This document shows positions 5,625 through 11,946 of a stretch of 36,148 bases of DNA, piece by piece. Position 1 is the first letter of the stretch; each line of letters opens with the position of its first letter. Source of the DNA: a virus; IMG/VR virus record IMGVR_UViG_3300031963_000465, positions 1 to 36,148 of that record; one strand, given 5' to 3'. The position numbers and the translations under genes are program-made. The notes under the pieces were generated by a model. The model had not been told where the DNA came from, ran no database searches, and saw only the letters and a list, made by a program, of their open reading frames with translations.

Positions 5625-5733
5625 TGGCTCTCTTATTCATCTCTTCTACGTATCGGTCAGCCTTGTCACGTTTCTTTTTAGCGATTTGTTTGCGGCGTTG
5701 CTCTGCCTTGTACCACGAATACTTCTCAGTCAT
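5596..5733 (-). CDS. Small basic helical protein
   Basis: This 45-residue protein begins MTEKYSWYKAEQRRKQIAKK. It is Lys/Arg-rich and helical, so it may bind nucleic acid. Start 5733 is used rather than an upstream in-frame ATG because it overlaps the preceding gene by only 8 nt. The end overlaps the sigma-like gene by 29 nt. Function unknown. Confidence 0.55.
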   Translation of the reverse strand: MTEKYSWYKAEQRRKQIAKKKRDKADRYVEEMNKRANDRNTPISS

Positions 5734-5938
5734 TCTTACCTCTGATAATTTGAGCAGCAAGATAGAAAGTTTTAGCACGAACCGCTGTGTCATTGAAGTT
5801 GTACTCGTCACTTATCATTGCGTTACGAGCCTCTTGCTCTAAGTTATTAGCAAGTTGATTACGGGTAAACTTCACTATGTATTTATAGTGCTCTATAGGA
5901 ATCTCATCTCCATTAGGAAATGCGTATGTATTAGTCAT
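5726..5938 (-). CDS. Small hypothetical protein
   Basis: This 70-residue protein, MTNTYAFPNGDEIPIEHYKY..., reads as a short beta hairpin followed by two helices (ARNAMISDEY, AVRAKTFYLAAQII). Start 5938 gives an 8-nt overlap with the upstream DUF1599-like gene; a longer start at 5980 would overlap it more. No known domain. Confidence 0.65.
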   Translation of the reverse strand: MTNTYAFPNGDEIPIEHYKYIVKFTRNQLANNLEQEARNAMISDEYNFNDTAVRAKTFYLAAQIIRGKND

Positions 5939-6347
5939 TGGGTAGTTCAGGCCACTTCTTATCAAGCACCATAATTGCAATGGCAGAATAGTTCAGCAAG
6001 TCTATGAAAGAGTCGCGGAGGGACTCGTTGCTGGGAGAGACTTTGCTATCGAGGAGGTTATTGATGCGAGCCACCTTGTCCCACATCCGCACTCGGAGTC
6101 CATTGAGTGGGCCACCTGGACTGTGAGCGATGTTCTTCGGGCCGTAATCGTGATGCTTGCGGATGAGCAGATTTCCTGCTGTGTCAAGGACTCGCCAGAT
6201 ATCTGCGATGAACTCATCATCTACTCTCTTGTTGGTATCAGGCGACAGGTTATCGTACCAGCCTTGTAATCTATCGAGACTATTATCATCCCCATATCCA
6301 TCAATAATCTGGCTGCCTCTTGGAGATCCTTTTTCTTGCTCACTCAC
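5931..6347 (-). CDS. DUF1599/Nmad1-like protein
   Basis: This 138-residue helical protein contains KHHDYGPKN (about 63-71), GGPLNGLRVRMWDKVARI and SLRDSFIDLLNYSAIAIMVL. These segments match DUF1599-type proteins, reported near phage thymidylate synthase or nucleotide-modification genes and named nucleotide-modification-associated domain 1. A role in nucleotide pool or DNA base modification is therefore possible. No thymidylate synthase or other modification gene lies in this window. ATGA overlap with the primase gene upstream. Confidence 0.7.
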   Translation of the reverse strand: MSEQEKGSPRGSQIIDGYGDDNSLDRLQGWYDNLSPDTNKRVDDEFIADIWRVLDTAGNLLIRKHHDYGPKNIAHSPGGPLNGLRVRMWDKVARINNLLDSKVSPSNESLRDSFIDLLNYSAIAIMVLDKKWPELPND

Positions 6348-7003
6348 TTTGCTCCTCCTACTAGGTTGGCTGTTGCTTCTTTTCCATTCACCAGATAGAA
6401 GTCTGTTATGTCCATACCTGGTGGTAATTGTACGATTTGTGAGTTCGTAACCTCACCTGCGACACGCCTAGAAAACTCTGCTCCTGGGTTGGTGCCATCA
6501 TCTTTCACATCATTGTCTCCGAGAATATACACAACATCAAAGCCACCGAATAGTTTGGGATAGAAAGGTTTCCACGCCGCTACTCCAGGTACTCCTACTG
6601 CTGGTACACCACAGACTGCATCCATAATAATCGCATCGAACTCACCTTCACAGATGACGATGCTCTTGGTTGCAGACATTGTAGCTACAACATTGAACAG
6701 GTGAGTCTTCTGTCCTACTGGTGAGCCATACTTTGGCTTGCCATCATCAAGCCTGCGGAACTTGAAACCTACACATAAATCTAAAGCGGTGAAGTAGGGT
6801 ATGGAAATCCAACCCTCATATCCTTGATGCCCTTCTATCGGATCTGTGATAGTTCCTAATCGGTAGCGAGCTGCTACCTCTTCAGATATTCCACGTCCTG
6901 CGAGATAGGCTAGAGCCTCGTCGCTTATTGCCTCCGCGTAATGGTGAGCCGCCTCCTGTAACGATTTCGCCTGCTCTTGCGAGAGCATCTTTGAACCCCA
7001 CAT
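6344..7003 (-). CDS. DNA primase, TOPRIM catalytic subunit (split primase)
   Basis: This 219-residue protein carries the primase core. An N-terminal helical region is followed by YRLG and KFRRLDDG segments. A TOPRIM fold follows with catalytic Glu119 (ICEGEFDA) and the Asp pair D163/D165 (LGDND). LPPGMDITDFYL is typical of phage DnaG C-termini. It should synthesise RNA primers for replication. The zinc finger is encoded separately just upstream in another frame, with a 122-nt overlap. An alternative start is the ATG at 6988. No helicase domain is fused. Confidence 0.88.
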   Translation of the reverse strand: MWGSKMLSQEQAKSLQEAAHHYAEAISDEALAYLAGRGISEEVAARYRLGTITDPIEGHQGYEGWISIPYFTALDLCVGFKFRRLDDGKPKYGSPVGQKTHLFNVVATMSATKSIVICEGEFDAIIMDAVCGVPAVGVPGVAAWKPFYPKLFGGFDVVYILGDNDVKDDGTNPGAEFSRRVAGEVTNSQIVQLPPGMDITDFYLVNGKEATANLVGGAK

Positions 7004-7259
7004 TCTCTAATTCCATTATGACATTGACTGCATTGCCACCCTTGCCACAGGTGTGACAGTAATACAAGTTGTTGTATGTATCTATGACTGCACTCTTGCG
7101 AGAGTCATCGTGCATACAGCAACGCACTGAGACGTTGCGTCCCTCTTTCACTTCTCCTCCGAAGTGTCTTACTACCTCTGCTATGGAGACTGAGTTTGCA
7201 TCTGAGTTGGTCTTTGACCTCTTCGCACGAACCACCCTGGACCAGTCTTGTGCTGGCAT
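6882..7259 (-). CDS. DNA primase, CHC2 zinc-finger subunit (split primase)
   Basis: This 125-residue protein has the DnaG-type zinc ligands C47-x2-H50 and C68-x2-C71 (CHTCGKGG), then FKDALARAGEI. The Gly/Arg-rich tail looks like a genuine C-terminus rather than a frame-shifted remnant. It recognises template trinucleotides for the TOPRIM subunit. The first 79 nt overlap the upstream small zinc gene. The downstream subunit is one base ahead in frame, so a programmed frameshift giving one fused protein is an alternative. Confidence 0.85.
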   Translation of the reverse strand: MPAQDWSRVVRAKRSKTNSDANSVSIAEVVRHFGGEVKEGRNVSVRCCMHDDSRKSAVIDTYNNLYYCHTCGKGGNAVNVIMELENVGFKDALARAGEIVTGGGSPLRGGNKRRGSSLSRRTWNI

Positions 7260-7357
7260 CCGCAGTCTCCTTCACACTTCTCGTGAAACTCTTTGGCTAG
7301 GTCAGTCTTACCGATGGTGTTGTGATGACCTGCCCAACTACAGCTACTGCAGATCAT
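7181..7357 (-). CDS. Micro zinc-binding protein
   Basis: This 58-residue protein begins MICSSCSWAGHHN. Cysteines at 3, 6, 28, 32 and 34 with CGCQHKTGPGWF form a compact zinc site. The ATG lies one base below the upstream gene's stop at 7359-7361. It overlaps the primase zinc-finger gene by 79 nt in another frame. Both frames look coding, so I keep both. Confidence 0.65.
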   Translation of the reverse strand: MICSSCSWAGHHNTIGKTDLAKEFHEKCEGDCGCQHKTGPGWFVRRGQRPTQMQTQSP

Positions 7358-7358
7358 C

Positions 7359-7529
7359 TTACTCCCACTTGCCTAATAGGAAATCAATATTGAATCCTAG
7401 AATACGGATAGTCAGTCCGTAGGGAGTTTCATCCCACTCATAAACAGAGACAAGTAGTATCTGTTTCCATAGTGGTTCACAGTCACAAAGACTTACTCCA
7501 TCAAATCTTACTGGAAAGTATTTACTCAT
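7359..7529 (-). CDS. Small hypothetical protein
   Basis: This 56-residue protein, MSKYFPVRFDGVSLCDCEPL..., is hydrophobic and aromatic in its second half (GLTIRILGFNIDFLLGKW), perhaps a small beta/alpha domain or membrane-associated. Its start overlaps the preceding 39-residue gene by 8 nt. Function unknown. Confidence 0.6.
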   Translation of the reverse strand: MSKYFPVRFDGVSLCDCEPLWKQILLVSVYEWDETPYGLTIRILGFNIDFLLGKWE

Positions 7530-7641
7530 CTGCTTCTGCCTCTTCTTCCTTCTCTTCTACCTCAGTTGGTTCCTCTGGTAGTGGTACATCTTCTGCTGTC
7601 CATATCTTGCTCGTTGTTATCTGTCCCTCTGGTACTGGCAT
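7522..7641 (-). CDS. Very acidic micro-protein
   Basis: This 39-residue protein begins MPVPEGQITTSKIWTAEDVP and ends in a run of Glu/Ala/Asp (EKEEEAEADE). It overlaps the stop of the resolvase-like gene by one base (TGATG). The acidic tail suggests a DNA mimic or protein-interaction tail, but the length is close to noise and only context supports it. Confidence 0.5.
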   Translation of the reverse strand: MPVPEGQITTSKIWTAEDVPLPEEPTEVEEKEEEAEADE

Positions 7642-7994
7642 CACTTACTCCTATCTTGTAACCATTGGTCTAGGTCTTGGATTACCCAAGCCTTCTCTAC
7701 TCCGTGTTGTCTGCGTTTGACTATGACGAAGGCTGGTGGGTTGACGGGTAGTCCACGAGCCTTCGCATAGTTGGCTGCCTCAGTCTGAGCTTCTGCCCAG
7801 AACTGCGGAAGATTGATTGACTTACGGTTCTTACACTCCAGAATATAGGTCTGACCTGCGATTATGGTAACGATGTCACCTTCATCATTAGATCCCGCCT
7901 TGGCTAGGCGCTCAGCAAAGTGTCCAAGTTTCCTCAAGTATTTCATTACATCCGTCTCAAACTTGGAACCCTTTTGCTTATTGTATGAACTCAC
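7641..7994 (-). CDS. Holliday-junction-resolvase-like PD-(D/E)XK nuclease
   Basis: This 117-residue protein begins MSSYNKQKGSKFETDVMKYL. Putative active-site residues are E13, D40 (GSNDEGDI), E53 and K55 (YILECKN), the Hjc/VRR-type arrangement. It would resolve branched recombination or replication intermediates. It overlaps the upstream ATPase gene by 4 nt, which supports a recombination role. A restriction-like nicking enzyme is a less likely alternative. Confidence 0.78.
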   Translation of the reverse strand: MSSYNKQKGSKFETDVMKYLRKLGHFAERLAKAGSNDEGDIVTIIAGQTYILECKNRKSINLPQFWAEAQTEAANYAKARGLPVNPPAFVIVKRRQHGVEKAWVIQDLDQWLQDRSK

Positions 7995-8824
7995 AAAGCC
8001 CTCGCTAAGTTAGAGTTATAGACCATCCTGCCGTAAGCATCAGCGTCAGATATCTGGCAGGTAGCAAAGTTTACGAATAAACCTGCCCAATCCTTGCCAT
8101 CAACTGAATGCTTTCCGAAACGATTCTTTACGGCTGCAACCCTAAGCGTATGCTCAAACGGGTTGTAACCCAGCGTGAGTATCAGAGCTGGTAGTTGAGA
8201 TACCTTACCTTGGATTGCTCGTCGGTGCGGTGGCTCAGTCATAGATCCGTACTCAGTCTGTTCTGATACGTGATGCAGAACAACGACACAGGCTTCTGTC
8301 TTGCGTGCCATATCGTGTAGCTCCACCATTATCTGGCGTAAGCCTGCCCACTCATTATCAGATTCAGCGATGACATTCATCAGGTTATCTACGACTATCA
8401 ACTGTGGTGCGATGCCATAGAGTTCAATGTAAGCCTTTACCTCTGCCTCAATATCATCAAGGTTTGGTGATGAATCAAAGACCCACTGTATGTGTGATAT
8501 AGCCTGTAGATTTTCTTCATAAGCATCAGGGTTGATACTCATTTGATTCTCTACAGTTTCTTGGGTGTGACCTGCTAGATGTGCTGCAGCACGCAACATC
8601 ACCGTAGCAGTATCGGTATCTGCAGAAAAGAACAGAGTAGGCACCTTGGCCTTGATAGCGTACACAAGAGCGAACATAGACTTTCCAGCGTTAGGTGCAG
8701 CGGCAACCATACACACTTGACCACGCCGAAACTTTATGCCTTTAGTATCTAAGTCTTTCCACACAGTCGGAAGTGGCTGCGCCAATGTATGGGCAGTCTT
8801 CCAAGCGCGGTCTAACCTAAGCAC
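7991..8824 (-). CDS. RecA/DnaB-type ATPase (putative replicative helicase or recombinase)
   Basis: This 277-residue protein has Walker A APNAGKSM (residues 43-50), a strand-capping segment LFFSADTD and Walker B LIVVDNLMN (D146). A sensor-like segment VVVLHHVSE and a C-terminal KNRFG follow, the layout of DnaB C-terminal domains. The family's N-terminal primase-binding domain is missing, so it is shorter than a usual DnaB. Two small primase subunits encoded in the same operon would be natural partners. A RecA-like recombination ATPase cannot be excluded. Confidence 0.82.
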   Translation of the reverse strand: MLRLDRAWKTAHTLAQPLPTVWKDLDTKGIKFRRGQVCMVAAAPNAGKSMFALVYAIKAKVPTLFFSADTDTATVMLRAAAHLAGHTQETVENQMSINPDAYEENLQAISHIQWVFDSSPNLDDIEAEVKAYIELYGIAPQLIVVDNLMNVIAESDNEWAGLRQIMVELHDMARKTEACVVVLHHVSEQTEYGSMTEPPHRRAIQGKVSQLPALILTLGYNPFEHTLRVAAVKNRFGKHSVDGKDWAGLFVNFATCQISDADAYGRMVYNSNLARAL

Positions 8825-9077
8825 TTTCCTCCCGTCGTAAAACTATTCTTCTTTGTTTTCTTATCTGCTTTCGATGTGCCTCTGTAAGGCCACCCCAGAT
8901 TCCGTAACGCTCGTTATGGATACCCCATTCTGCACACTCAGCTTGATGGATACAGTTGTTACATATACTTCGAGCGAAGTGCGTTTCAGGCTTGCTTCCT
9001 TGCCCTGGTTCTGGAAACCAGAAGTCGCTACCTGATTGAGCGCAGAGAGGATCCTCGAATTCACGAGGCTCTCGCAT
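8817..9077 (-). CDS. whiB: WhiB-family iron-sulfur regulator
   Basis: This 86-residue protein has the four cluster-ligating cysteines C12, C39, C42 and C48 (CxxC-x5-C), the turn motif GIWGG (59-63) and a basic C-terminal region (RKQIRKQRR) for DNA contact. WhiB-like proteins are specific to Actinobacteria and their phages and bind the host primary sigma factor. They can switch host transcription or block superinfection, as described for mycobacteriophage TM4 WhiB. A GTG at 9119 gives a 100-residue alternative overlapping the upstream gene; the ATG is preferred because it leaves no long overlap. Confidence 0.9.
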   Translation of the reverse strand: MREPREFEDPLCAQSGSDFWFPEPGQGSKPETHFARSICNNCIHQAECAEWGIHNERYGIWGGLTEAHRKQIRKQRRIVLRREESA

Positions 9078-9081
9078 TGGG

Positions 9082-9450
9082 TCATCGGACCCAGATAGTT
9101 TGGCACTTATCTGTAGCACCCTTTGGTGCGCTACACATATAACCTTTCCAAGGACCCTTAGCGCTTACGCCTTCTTTGTAAGCCATCGGTCCGTGCTTAC
9201 AGAAGTTACCTGACCCAACAGGAGCAATAGTTGGTGCAGGCGCAGATGCTACTGGCGCAGCACTTGGTACGGGCGCAGCAACTCTAGCGCCTGAGAATGA
9301 TTGGCTAACGCTTCCAATGAGGGCAGAAAAGTCCTGCGCTGTTGATAACAGCGCCTCAAGTTCTTCCTTATTCGCAGCGTACAAATTGATAAGAGTTCCA
9401 TCTGGTGCTTTGAAATTCACCTGAAACTTTGTTGACTCTGGTGCAGCCAT
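9082..9450 (-). CDS. Zinc-ribbon protein with Ala/Pro linker (recombination-associated)
   Basis: This 122-residue protein has an N-terminal beta/alpha domain (KFQVNFKAPDG, NKEELEALL) and a long Ala/Pro/Val linker (about 55-80). A C-terminal zinc ribbon follows with ligands in CKHGPM, GYMC and KCQTIW. Similar three-part proteins occur beside Cas4-like nuclease genes in actinophages. A single-strand DNA-binding or recombination-mediator role is possible by context only. Its stop and the exonuclease start are tightly coupled. Confidence 0.7.
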   Translation of the reverse strand: MAAPESTKFQVNFKAPDGTLINLYAANKEELEALLSTAQDFSALIGSVSQSFSGARVAAPVPSAAPVASAPAPTIAPVGSGNFCKHGPMAYKEGVSAKGPWKGYMCSAPKGATDKCQTIWVR

Positions 9451-10388
9451 TATTTGTCTCCAGTCTTTTTGATGGAAAGCCTTGCGCTTTCCTTCCCTTG
9501 TTTCATCGGCACGAAGCCTAGTGCTTTCTCCACTGCTTCCTTGTCGATGGTATTACTCTGAACAGTAGACCACTTGATCTCGTATCCAGTAGTAGTAACT
9601 CCAGTTTTACCAAGCAACTTATCGCGTAGTGCTTGTTTCTTTTCTTCTAATGTTTTTATTTCGGTGTCTATCTGCGTGTAATGCAGTGCATCCATCGCAG
9701 CTTCAAAGTCATCAAGCTGAGGTAACTCAGACTTGGTAAGTCCTTTTTTTATACCAACGCATCCCATCTCACCAGAGGCATCATAGAATTTGCAGTAGCT
9801 CTGACAGTAGCTCTCGTGCCTTTCGGGCGCAGGAGCGTCAGTCATAGTCCGAATCGCTGCTAACCAATTCAGAGCCTCTAGTGCGATGGCCTCGTCATAT
9901 GGCTCGGAGTGAACAAGAATATCTCGCTCATCTCCGTCACGAGGTATAGCTACTAGGTTCACGTTCTGGACCTTCCCCAAGCCAGACTTAGAGATCAGGT
10001 AGCCATAGACTTGTACTTGCCAGCGTTGCTGTTCTGACGGAAAGTAAGAAAGGTTCTTGACTTTCGTAGTCTTCCAGTCAACGACATCCCCTGTCCCAGG
10101 AATGAAGCAATCAACGTGGGCCTTCATACCGTCAAACTCAACGGTCTTCTCCAGAAGGACCTCTTGATTCTCTGCAAGTGCATTCTCTATTGCAGCGTGA
10201 ATGGCAGTCCCCATAATCGCTGCGAGTTTTATCTCGTTGTCATTGGTTTCAGGTTGACCATTCAACCGATACCACACCTTGCGTCTACATCCACCGAGTT
10301 CTGATGGACCGATTTGAACTTGCGTGGACCTGCCGCGCTTGTTCTCTTTCTCGTGAAGAGCCTTTACAAGTAGTTCTTTGATATCCAT
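9450..10388 (-). CDS. Cas4/RecB-like PD-(D/E)XK exonuclease
   Basis: This 312-residue protein contains GTAIHAAIE (H64), HVDC (D93), DWKT (D104, K106) and QVQVYGYL (124-131), the RecB nuclease signature. Cysteines C34, C196, C200 and C211 are placed as in the iron-sulfur cluster of Cas4/AddB nucleases. A charged helical C-terminal domain follows (IKTLEEKKQALRDKLLG). Probable 5'-3' exonuclease for recombination or replication. No CRISPR locus is nearby, so this is a phage replication enzyme rather than an adaptation protein. Confidence 0.87.
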   Translation of the reverse strand: MDIKELLVKALHEKENKRGRSTQVQIGPSELGGCRRKVWYRLNGQPETNDNEIKLAAIMGTAIHAAIENALAENQEVLLEKTVEFDGMKAHVDCFIPGTGDVVDWKTTKVKNLSYFPSEQQRWQVQVYGYLISKSGLGKVQNVNLVAIPRDGDERDILVHSEPYDEAIALEALNWLAAIRTMTDAPAPERHESYCQSYCKFYDASGEMGCVGIKKGLTKSELPQLDDFEAAMDALHYTQIDTEIKTLEEKKQALRDKLLGKTGVTTTGYEIKWSTVQSNTIDKEAVEKALGFVPMKQGKESARLSIKKTGDK

Positions 10389-10389
10389 A

Positions 10390-10587
10390 TCAAGCCCCTG
10401 AGATATATTCGCGTGTGAACCAACGAGTCAATGTTACATTGAAAAACAAAAAGTTCAACTGAAACACTTTTGCTCTCCTAATATTTGTCGGATACATATA
10501 GATGATGTAGTAATCAAAACCCAGAGCAAAGTTCTCTAGGGTATGTTTGTTCACGTGAAGGGTGAACGATTTGAAATCTTTATACAT
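10390..10587 (-). CDS. Small aromatic AT-rich hypothetical protein
   Basis: This 65-residue protein has many aromatic residues (FDYYIIYMYPT, FQLNFLFFNVTLTRW), probably a small beta sheet. Base composition is more AT-rich than its neighbours, which could mean recent acquisition. The start overlaps the stop of the Ntn-hydrolase gene by one base (TAATG) and it ends two bases before the exonuclease start. Function unknown. Confidence 0.6.
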   Translation of the reverse strand: MYKDFKSFTLHVNKHTLENFALGFDYYIIYMYPTNIRRAKVFQLNFLFFNVTLTRWFTREYISGA

Positions 10588-11150
10588 TACAGCTCCCGTC
10601 TCTGAGTAACTAATTGAATCGGAGGACAGGTATTGATGTCAAGCATCGAGGCTATCTGAACGGCTTTCTCGGCGTGTTGGTCTACATTGCCCATAGTGAG
10701 ACGGCCCACGCGGTCATAAAGATAACCAAGAGCAAACTGCCCACCACTACCAAGTCCATAAATATTGGCGGACGACTGGATGAACGAGAGGTCCGTCGCA
10801 ATATGGAAGAGGTTGCCATCAAACGAAACAAGGTAGTCGAACCCTGCGTCTTTTTCTTTTGTCGATTCATACGGATCATATCCATTCTCCTTGAACGCCG
10901 TGATGATGGATGGCATTACCTTGGTACCCATCCACTGAACAGGGTTAGCTCCTTTGTATACAGGTGGTTTCCAGTTGTAGGCAAGGATGTCACCAGGACG
11001 TGAGTCACCTGTGATACCTAGCAGGTACTTACCGACGTGAATTATTTTCGGAGTGGATGTGCTAACGGTCCTCAAGTTATCTTCGGTAATCTGAGAATCT
11101 GCAGCTAATACAACTCGATCTTCGAGTTGCACACCAACCAATGTTGTCAT
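10587..11150 (-). CDS. Proteasome-beta/HslV-like Ntn hydrolase
   Basis: This 187-residue protein begins MTTLVGVQLEDRVVLAADSQ. After Met removal the first residue is Thr1, Asp17 is in place (AADSQ) and a Lys at 34 (TPKI) corresponds to proteasome Lys33 with one inserted residue. KYLLGITGDS and YGLGSGGQFALGYL match the later strands, including the GSGG seen in HslV. It should be a threonine peptidase forming rings. No cognate ATPase is in this window. The start is fixed by the need for an N-terminal Thr, so the longer upstream frame to 11351 is not used. Confidence 0.82.
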   Translation of the reverse strand: MTTLVGVQLEDRVVLAADSQITEDNLRTVSTSTPKIIHVGKYLLGITGDSRPGDILAYNWKPPVYKGANPVQWMGTKVMPSIITAFKENGYDPYESTKEKDAGFDYLVSFDGNLFHIATDLSFIQSSANIYGLGSGGQFALGYLYDRVGRLTMGNVDQHAEKAVQIASMLDINTCPPIQLVTQRREL

Positions 11151-11266
11151 AGCGGAACTATACATCTCTCGGCGTGTCGTCGCGGTAGCGACACACCAGT
11201 TCATTACAATATGAGCCGTTAGGCGAATTACAGTAGCGGCCCTCACGGGCCGATAGGAGTGAGGCA
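11151..11266. promoter_or_regulatory. Divergent promoter region with central operator-like repeat
   Basis: On the minus strand TATAGT (11157-11162) lies 6 nt from the ATG at 11150, fitting a leaderless -10 box of the TANNNT type common in Actinobacteria. On the plus strand TACAAT (11205-11210) could drive the gene at 11267. An inverted repeat GTGTCG-N9-CGACAC (11174-11179/11189-11194) lies 11 and 10 nt from the two -10-like boxes, over both -35 regions. No good -35 hexamers are seen. A repressor or activator dimer could control both operons. Confidence 0.5.
11237..11259 (+). promoter_or_regulatory. Leader hairpin and ribosome site before the gene at 11267
   Basis: CGGCCC (11237-11242) pairs with GGGCCG (11247-11252) over a TCAC loop, followed at once by AGGAG (11255-11259). 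The hairpin ends 3 nt before the ribosome site, so it may tune translation of the zinc-ribbon gene or protect the transcript 5' end. Confidence 0.45.
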
Positions 11267-11503
11267 ATGCTGCTCCGTCTACTTCGGCTGCTGAAATATA
11301 GCCAAGACATCCCACCAATTCAAGCCTCTGACCTCCGCGATGTAGGTCCAACCCACCAGTGTGTCTGTGGTTGTACCGTGTTCAACACGTATGTCCAATT
11401 TGAGAACTATGAGATAGTTTGGTATGCCCTTGATGTACAATGTGCTAATTGTGGAAACCTTTTGAAGGCGCCCTGTCCGATAGATAATCCAGAGGCGCAA
11501 TGA
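11267..11503 (+). CDS. Zinc-ribbon protein
   Basis: This 78-residue protein has a cysteine cluster CVCGC (32-36), CANC (59-62) and C70, the metal-binding core of a zinc ribbon, around aromatic beta strands (FENYEIVWYALD). The first 20 residues are basic and hydrophobic and may be an amphipathic helix. It is the first gene of a two-gene plus-strand operon divergent from the replication operon. A regulatory DNA-binding role would fit its location but is not shown. Confidence 0.7.
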   Translation: MLLRLLRLLKYSQDIPPIQASDLRDVGPTHQCVCGCTVFNTYVQFENYEIVWYALDVQCANCGNLLKAPCPIDNPEAQ

Positions 11504-11883
11504 ACGAAAAAGAACTCTTTGATTATCTAAAAGACAGCAAGTTCCCCGACCTAATCAAGAGTGAAGGAACCTTCGACTCCTTCGACTGCATCTCTGATGA
11601 GTTCGGTTTCTACATAGAACTCAAGTGCAGACATACCCACTACCCAGAACTACTGATAGAGAAATCTAAATACGACAGGCTCTTACTAGAGGCTAAGTAC
11701 CGTAACCTTGAGCCTTGGTATATCAACTCTACGCCTGCTGGTAAGTGGGCCTTTGATCTCTTCAAAGTACCAGAACCTGTCTGGTCTGAGCGCTGGATGC
11801 CAGCTACCACAGAATTCAAGGACACTCGCAAGATACGCAAGGTTGTCGGGTTCATCCATACCGACTACGGAGTTTCCGTATAA
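11500..11883 (+). CDS. Small ExK nuclease-like protein
   Basis: This 127-residue protein has FDCISDEFGFYIELKCR. Asp29 followed by Glu40-x-Lys42 resembles the D...ExK centre of PD-(D/E)XK nucleases, with surrounding alpha/beta pattern. The length is near the minimum for that fold. It could be a small endonuclease attacking host or competing phage DNA, or an inactive relative. ATGA overlap with the zinc-ribbon gene implies a two-component unit. The terminator begins 10 nt after the stop. Confidence 0.6.
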   Translation: MNEKELFDYLKDSKFPDLIKSEGTFDSFDCISDEFGFYIELKCRHTHYPELLIEKSKYDRLLLEAKYRNLEPWYINSTPAGKWAFDLFKVPEPVWSERWMPATTEFKDTRKIRKVVGFIHTDYGVSV

Positions 11884-11887
11884 ATGC

Positions 11888-11923
11888 AAAAAGAGGCCCC
11901 ATCACCTTTCGGTGACAGGGCCT
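11888..11923 (-). terminator. Terminator between converging operons
   Basis: AGGCCC (11894-11899) pairs with GGGCCT (11918-11923), and inside it TCACC (11902-11906) pairs with GGTGA (11911-11915) over a 4-nt loop with a small internal loop. On the minus strand the stem is followed by five T residues (11888-11892), so it mainly stops the late operon after the holin gene. On the plus strand the T-tract is weaker. Confidence 0.82.
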
Positions 11924-11946
11924 TTCCTCGCAGTTTTCTCTACAAA

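Noticed and set aside
7069-7422. 117-residue plus-strand frame opposite the primase zinc finger
   Set aside because: It is antisense to the clear CHC2 motif and three coupled minus-strand genes, with no ribosome site.
9450-10388. Cas4-like protein as evidence for a CRISPR system
   Set aside because: No Cas1, Cas2, effector or repeats are present. Cas4-like nucleases are common phage recombination enzymes.
11151-11351. N-terminal extension of the Ntn-hydrolase frame
   Set aside because: It would bury the catalytic Thr, cover the divergent promoter region and overlap the plus-strand zinc-ribbon gene.
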